A stretch of DNA of 47,041 bases from the NCBI RefSeq assembly GCF_003270085.1, contig NZ_QFDQ01000037.1:1-47041 (forward strand), in the 5' to 3' direction. Both the position numbers and the translations under genes were made by a program. How positions within the stretch are numbered: the stretch's first letter is position 1; every line of letters begins with the position of its first letter. This DNA comes from Streptomyces triticisoli (GTDB lineage Bacteria; Actinomycetota; Actinomycetes; Streptomycetales; Streptomycetaceae). The notes beneath the pieces are model-generated. The model was not told the DNA's origin. It saw nothing but the letters and a program-made list of their open reading frames with translations, and made no database searches. Positions 44,127 through 47,041 of this stretch are shown here, in pieces.

Positions 44127-45788
44127 CTACACCGGGTCGTAGGTCCGCTCGACCTTCTGTGTGCCGCTGCGCGTGCGGTAGGAACGGGCCCACGCTGCGG
44201 TCGCGTTCGGGCTGGTGCGGTCGGACAGCACGTAGTAGTCCATCTGCGCCCGGTCGGCGGTGATGTCCAGTACGCCGTAGCCGTGGCGGTCGGTGTCGAC
44301 CCAGTGCACGTGCCGGTTGGCGGCGCGGATCACCGGCGCGGCGACCGCCGAGACCGTGCCCTCGGGGGCCCTGACGATGTCGTCGAGGTTGTCGGAGGTC
44401 ACCGAGGTGACCACGAACTCGGTGGCGGCCGAAGCCGACAGCGGGTACGTCCCGGCGTCCACGGGTACGTCGTTGGCCCACGCCATGTGGATGTCACCGG
44501 TGAGGAAGACGGTGTTGCGGATGGCGTGCGAGCGCAGGTGGGCCAGCAGCTCCCGGCGGTCGTCGGTGTAGCCGTCCCACTGGTCGGTGTTGATTGCCAG
44601 GCCCTCCTGCGGCAGGCCCAGCAGCTTGGCCAGCGGCCTCAGCAGGTGCGCGGGGAGCGAGCCGGCGACGAACGGGGAGACCATCACCGAGTTGCCGATC
44701 AGCCGCCAGGTGGTGTCGGACGCCTTCAGACCGCCCTTGAGCCAGTTGAGTTGGGCGCGGCCCGTGAGCGTACGGTCCGGGTCGTCGACCGAGCCGCTGC
44801 CCGTGGTGGCCTGCTGCGAGCGGAAGGAGCGTAGGTCCAGCAGGGACAGATCGGCCAGCCTGCCGAAGCGCAGCCGTCGATAGGTGGTGCCCTCGATCGC
44901 CGGGCGCACCGGCATCCACTCGAAGTAGGCCTGCCTGGCCGCCGCCTGGCGGGCACTCCAGGCACCCTCGGCGCCCTCGGTGTGGTTGACCGCGCCGCCG
45001 GACCAGGCGTTGTCCGCGAACTCGTGGTCGTCCCAGATCGCGACGACCGGCGCACTGTGGTGCAGCGCCTGCAGATCGGGGTCGGTCTTGTACGTCGCGT
45101 GCCGGGTGCGGTAGTCGGCGAGGGTGAGGATCTCGTGGGCGGGCGCGTGCGGCCGTACGACTGTGCCGCGGGTTCCGTACGCGCCGGACCCGTACTCGTA
45201 GATGTAGTCCCCGAGGTGCAGCCAGGCGTCCAGGTCGCCGCGGGCCGCGAGGTGGCGGTAGGCGGCGAAGTGGCCGGCCTCCCAGTTGGCGCAGGAGACC
45301 ACGCCGAAGCGCAGGCCCGCGACGGCGGCGTCGTGGGCGGGTGCGGTGCGGGTGCGGGCGACGGGGGAGTCGGCGCCGCCGGCCGAGAAGCGGAACCAGT
45401 AGTCGGTGGCCGGTCTCAGACCCCGGATGTCGGCCTTGACGGTGTGGTCGGAGGCGGCGGTCGCGGTGGTCGCCCCCTCGGCGACGACGTTCGTGAACGC
45501 CTTGTCGGTGGCCACCACCCAGCTCACCCCGGTGTCCGGACCGAGCCCGGAGCCGGGTGTCGCCTCGGGCACGGGGGTCACCCGGGTCCACAGCAGGATG
45601 CCGTCCGGCAGAGGGTCGCCGGAGGCGACGCCGTGCAGGAAGGCGGGTGCCCCGGTGGCGGCCCGCGCGGGCAGCGCGGCGGCGAACGGCCCCGCCAGGA
45701 CAGCAGTGGCCGCCGCGGCCTTGACGACCGTACGGCGGCGCGGAGCAAGGGAGTTGAGGCTCTCGGAGGATCTGTGTCGACTGGTCAC
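44127..45788 (-). CDS. phoD: Tat-exported PhoD-type alkaline phosphatase/phosphodiesterase
   Basis: 553 aa from GTG 45788. A Tat signal peptide is clear: [20 protein letters not shown], with probable cleavage after ARA near residue 43. An N-terminal Ig-like domain ([21 protein letters not shown]) precedes the PhoD catalytic domain. Metal-site segments are [30 protein letters not shown] and LTGDIHMAW. It hydrolyses phosphomono- or diesters outside the cell, possibly cell wall teichoic acids. No GTTCACC-type PHO box was found. A -10-like TAATCT lies 8 nt upstream, so the mRNA may be leaderless. Confidence 0.93.
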   Translation of the reverse strand: MTSRHRSSESLNSLAPRRRTVVKAAAATAVLAGPFAAALPARAATGAPAFLHGVASGDPLPDGILLWTRVTPVPEATPGSGLGPDTGVSWVVATDKAFTNVVAEGATTATAASDHTVKADIRGLRPATDYWFRFSAGGADSPVARTRTAPAHDAAVAGLRFGVVSCANWEAGHFAAYRHLAARGDLDAWLHLGDYIYEYGSGAYGTRGTVVRPHAPAHEILTLADYRTRHATYKTDPDLQALHHSAPVVAIWDDHEFADNAWSGGAVNHTEGAEGAWSARQAAARQAYFEWMPVRPAIEGTTYRRLRFGRLADLSLLDLRSFRSQQATTGSGSVDDPDRTLTGRAQLNWLKGGLKASDTTWRLIGNSVMVSPFVAGSLPAHLLRPLAKLLGLPQEGLAINTDQWDGYTDDRRELLAHLRSHAIRNTVFLTGDIHMAWANDVPVDAGTYPLSASAATEFVVTSVTSDNLDDIVRAPEGTVSAVAAPVIRAANRHVHWVDTDRHGYGVLDITADRAQMDYYVLSDRTSPNATAAWARSYRTRSGTQKVERTYDPV

Positions 45789-45790
45789 GG

Positions 45791-45810
45791 CCGATCAGAT
45801 TACTGACCGG
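45791..45810. promoter_or_regulatory. Palindrome over the phoD -10 region
   Basis: CCGATCAG-ATTA-CTGACCGG, 8-bp arms with one mismatch. It overlaps the minus-strand TAATCT (45797-45802) just before the phoD start. It could be a repressor site. Confidence 0.45.
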
Positions 45811-45816
45811 TACATG

Positions 45817-45855
45817 CGAAGAGCGGGCGAACGGCAAAAGTTCGCCCGCTCTTCG
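45817..45855 (-). terminator. Terminator of the DsbA-like gene
   Basis: Perfect 16-bp inverted repeat (45817-45832 and 45840-45855) with a 7-nt loop (GGCAAAA), about 38 nt beyond the stop. It insulates phoD from the upstream gene. Confidence 0.85.
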
Positions 45856-45893
45856 GCGCGGATTACGCCGCGGAAGTCACGCCGCTGGAGGGG

Positions 45894-46718
45894 TCAGCCC
45901 TTCAGCGCCTTGTCGATCGCGGCGGTGAAGTCGTCGACCACCATCGGGGCGCTCCGGCCGTCGCCGCCCGTGACCTTCTTGCCGTCCATCACGAGGGTCG
46001 GAGTGCCCTGGAAGTCGTACTTCTCGCCGTCCTCGTTGAACTTGTCGTTCATGACCAGCGCCCACTTGTCGAAGGTGCCGTTCTTGACGTCGTTCTGGAA
46101 CGCCTTGTTGTTCTTGAGGGCGTCGACGGTGTCCGCCACCTTGATCAGGTAGGCGTCGTCCTTGAACTTGTCGTCGGTCTCCTCGGGGTGGAACTTGGCC
46201 GAGTAGAGCGCCGCCTTGTACTCGAGGAAGGCCTCGGGGCTCACGTTCAGCGCGGCACCCATCGAGCTCAGGGCCTTGCGGGAACCCTCACCCTGGAGGT
46301 TGTTGTCGAGGAAGGTGGCCCCGACGAACTGCAGCTTGTACTTGCCCTCGTCGAGGTCCTTCTTGATGGTCGGGCCCAGGGCCTGCTCGAAGTGGGCGCA
46401 GACGGGGCAGCGCGGGTCCTCGTACACGGCGAGGGTCTTCTTGGCGGTGTCCTTGCCGATGACGACCGTCGTGCCGTCCTTGCCCGTGGTGTTGGCCGGT
46501 GCGACGACCTTCTGGTCCTGAGCGGCCTCCCAGCGGGTGGGCTTGTTGCCCTGGACGATGGCGTAGCCGATGCCGCCGGCCGCCGCCACGACGGCCAGGG
46601 CCGAGCAGGCGACGATGATCTGCCGCTTGATCTTGGCCCGCTTGGCCTGGCGCTCGCGTTCGGCGCGCAGCCGCTCCCGGGCCGCCGTCTTCGCCGCCTG
46701 GCTGTTCCGCTTGCTCAT
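45894..46718 (-). CDS. Membrane-anchored DsbA-like thiol-disulfide oxidoreductase
   Basis: 274 aa from ATG 46718 with AGGAGA 8 nt upstream. The N-terminus is highly basic and helical (KTAARERLRAERERQAKRAKIKRQ), then one transmembrane helix (about residues 34-55). The extracytoplasmic thioredoxin-fold domain has C104PVC107 in YEDPRCPVCAHFEQ. A cis-Pro is in FQGTPTLVMDGKKV. This matches actinobacterial DsbA/MdbA-type proteins, which form disulfides in secreted proteins. CPVC rather than CPHC makes the redox bias uncertain. Confidence 0.92.
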   Translation of the reverse strand: MSKRNSQAAKTAARERLRAERERQAKRAKIKRQIIVACSALAVVAAAGGIGYAIVQGNKPTRWEAAQDQKVVAPANTTGKDGTTVVIGKDTAKKTLAVYEDPRCPVCAHFEQALGPTIKKDLDEGKYKLQFVGATFLDNNLQGEGSRKALSSMGAALNVSPEAFLEYKAALYSAKFHPEETDDKFKDDAYLIKVADTVDALKNNKAFQNDVKNGTFDKWALVMNDKFNEDGEKYDFQGTPTLVMDGKKVTGGDGRSAPMVVDDFTAAIDKALKG

Positions 46719-47041
46719 GATGGTGTTCTCCTGGGGGACGCGCAGCTGTCCTGCGCGGGATACGGGTGAGGGACTGCCGGGCTCGGAAGGCCGCTGTCGT
46801 TCAGACGACGGCGGCCAAGGCCGGACACGGCGGTCCGCGCCGCCCCAGTGAGTGCACGAGGAGGCGGGTGCGCAGGGCGATGTGGTGCGCCGCGGGGTGC
46901 GCCGGACGGCGGGCCGTACGGGGCCGGCGGACCGCGACCGCCGCCACCGCGACCAGCAGCGGCCGCCCTGTCCGGTTCCGGCTCGGCGAGCGACAGCATC
47001 CCGGACATGGACGCGCTGCCGAAGCCGCTGCGCACGGTCAT
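46719..47041. other. Window-end region without a confident gene
   Basis: About 320 nt. A minus-strand frame is open across the edge at 47041 (MTVRSGFGSASMSGML...) but is Pro/Gly/Arg-rich. Another minus frame ending at 46801 has a hydrophobic stretch (LLVAVAAVAV) and ends LRTRLLVHSLGRR. Neither could be assigned. The DsbA-like gene's promoter should lie near 46740-46800. Confidence 0.4.

Overview
The window is high-G+C chromosomal DNA of a streptomycete-like actinobacterium. Evidence: strong third-position GC bias, frequent GTG/TTG starts, and a division and cell wall (dcw) cluster followed by pgeF/ylmE, sepF, sepG, divIVA and ileS in the order known from Streptomyces. No rRNA, tRNA, CRISPR array or insertion sequence was seen. 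Species identity is an inference.

Left flank (1-13464). A DUF4126 membrane protein is followed by a three-gene minus-strand operon: a degenerate ABC ATPase with an acidic repeat tail, a YhgE/Pip-type permease and a TetR regulator. A 14-bp palindrome sits at the predicted start point of this operon. On the plus strand follow a frameshifted SAV_6107-type HEPN gene, a SAM methyltransferase and a DUF3040 protein. A second minus-strand operon encodes MoxR ATPase, DUF58 protein and a transglutaminase-like membrane protein. A beta-carbonic anhydrase lies between it and the dcw cluster.

Core (13883-32088, plus strand): rsmH, ftsL, a 92-codon duplicate ORF, ftsI, murE, murF, mraY, murD, ftsW, murG, ftsQ, ftsZ, pgeF (ylmD), ylmE, sepF, sepG (ylmG/yggT) and divIVA. 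They make UDP-MurNAc-pentapeptide, lipid I and lipid II, build the divisome and drive polar growth. Many junctions overlap by 1-4 nt. Several junctions carry tandem duplications: a 275-bp period at ftsL/ftsI, 12 bp at ftsI/murE and 23 bp at murE/murF. murD has a probable 48-bp in-frame insertion. A 278-bp ftsQ-ftsZ gap holds candidate promoters and inverted repeats. No mraZ, murC or ftsA is seen in this stretch. A strong hairpin ends the cluster after divIVA.

Right flank (32282-47041). ileS (minus) is preceded by a clear translational T-box riboswitch and has a swapped class I signature (GAHH instead of HxGH). Then come a TraR/DksA zinc-finger protein with a roughly 290-residue Lys/Ala-rich N-terminus, lspA, an RluD-type pseudouridine synthase, a GNAT acetyltransferase, a CPA1 Na+/H+ antiporter, an SDR oxidoreductase, an MscS channel, a dienelactone-hydrolase-type protein, a Tat-exported PhoD phosphatase and a membrane-anchored DsbA-like thioredoxin.

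I found no wholly new multi-gene system. The best leads are the translationally coupled ftsL/ftsI duplication ORF, the swapped-signature IleRS under T-box control, the broken HEPN gene, the murD insertion and the Walker-degenerate ABC operon with its operator.
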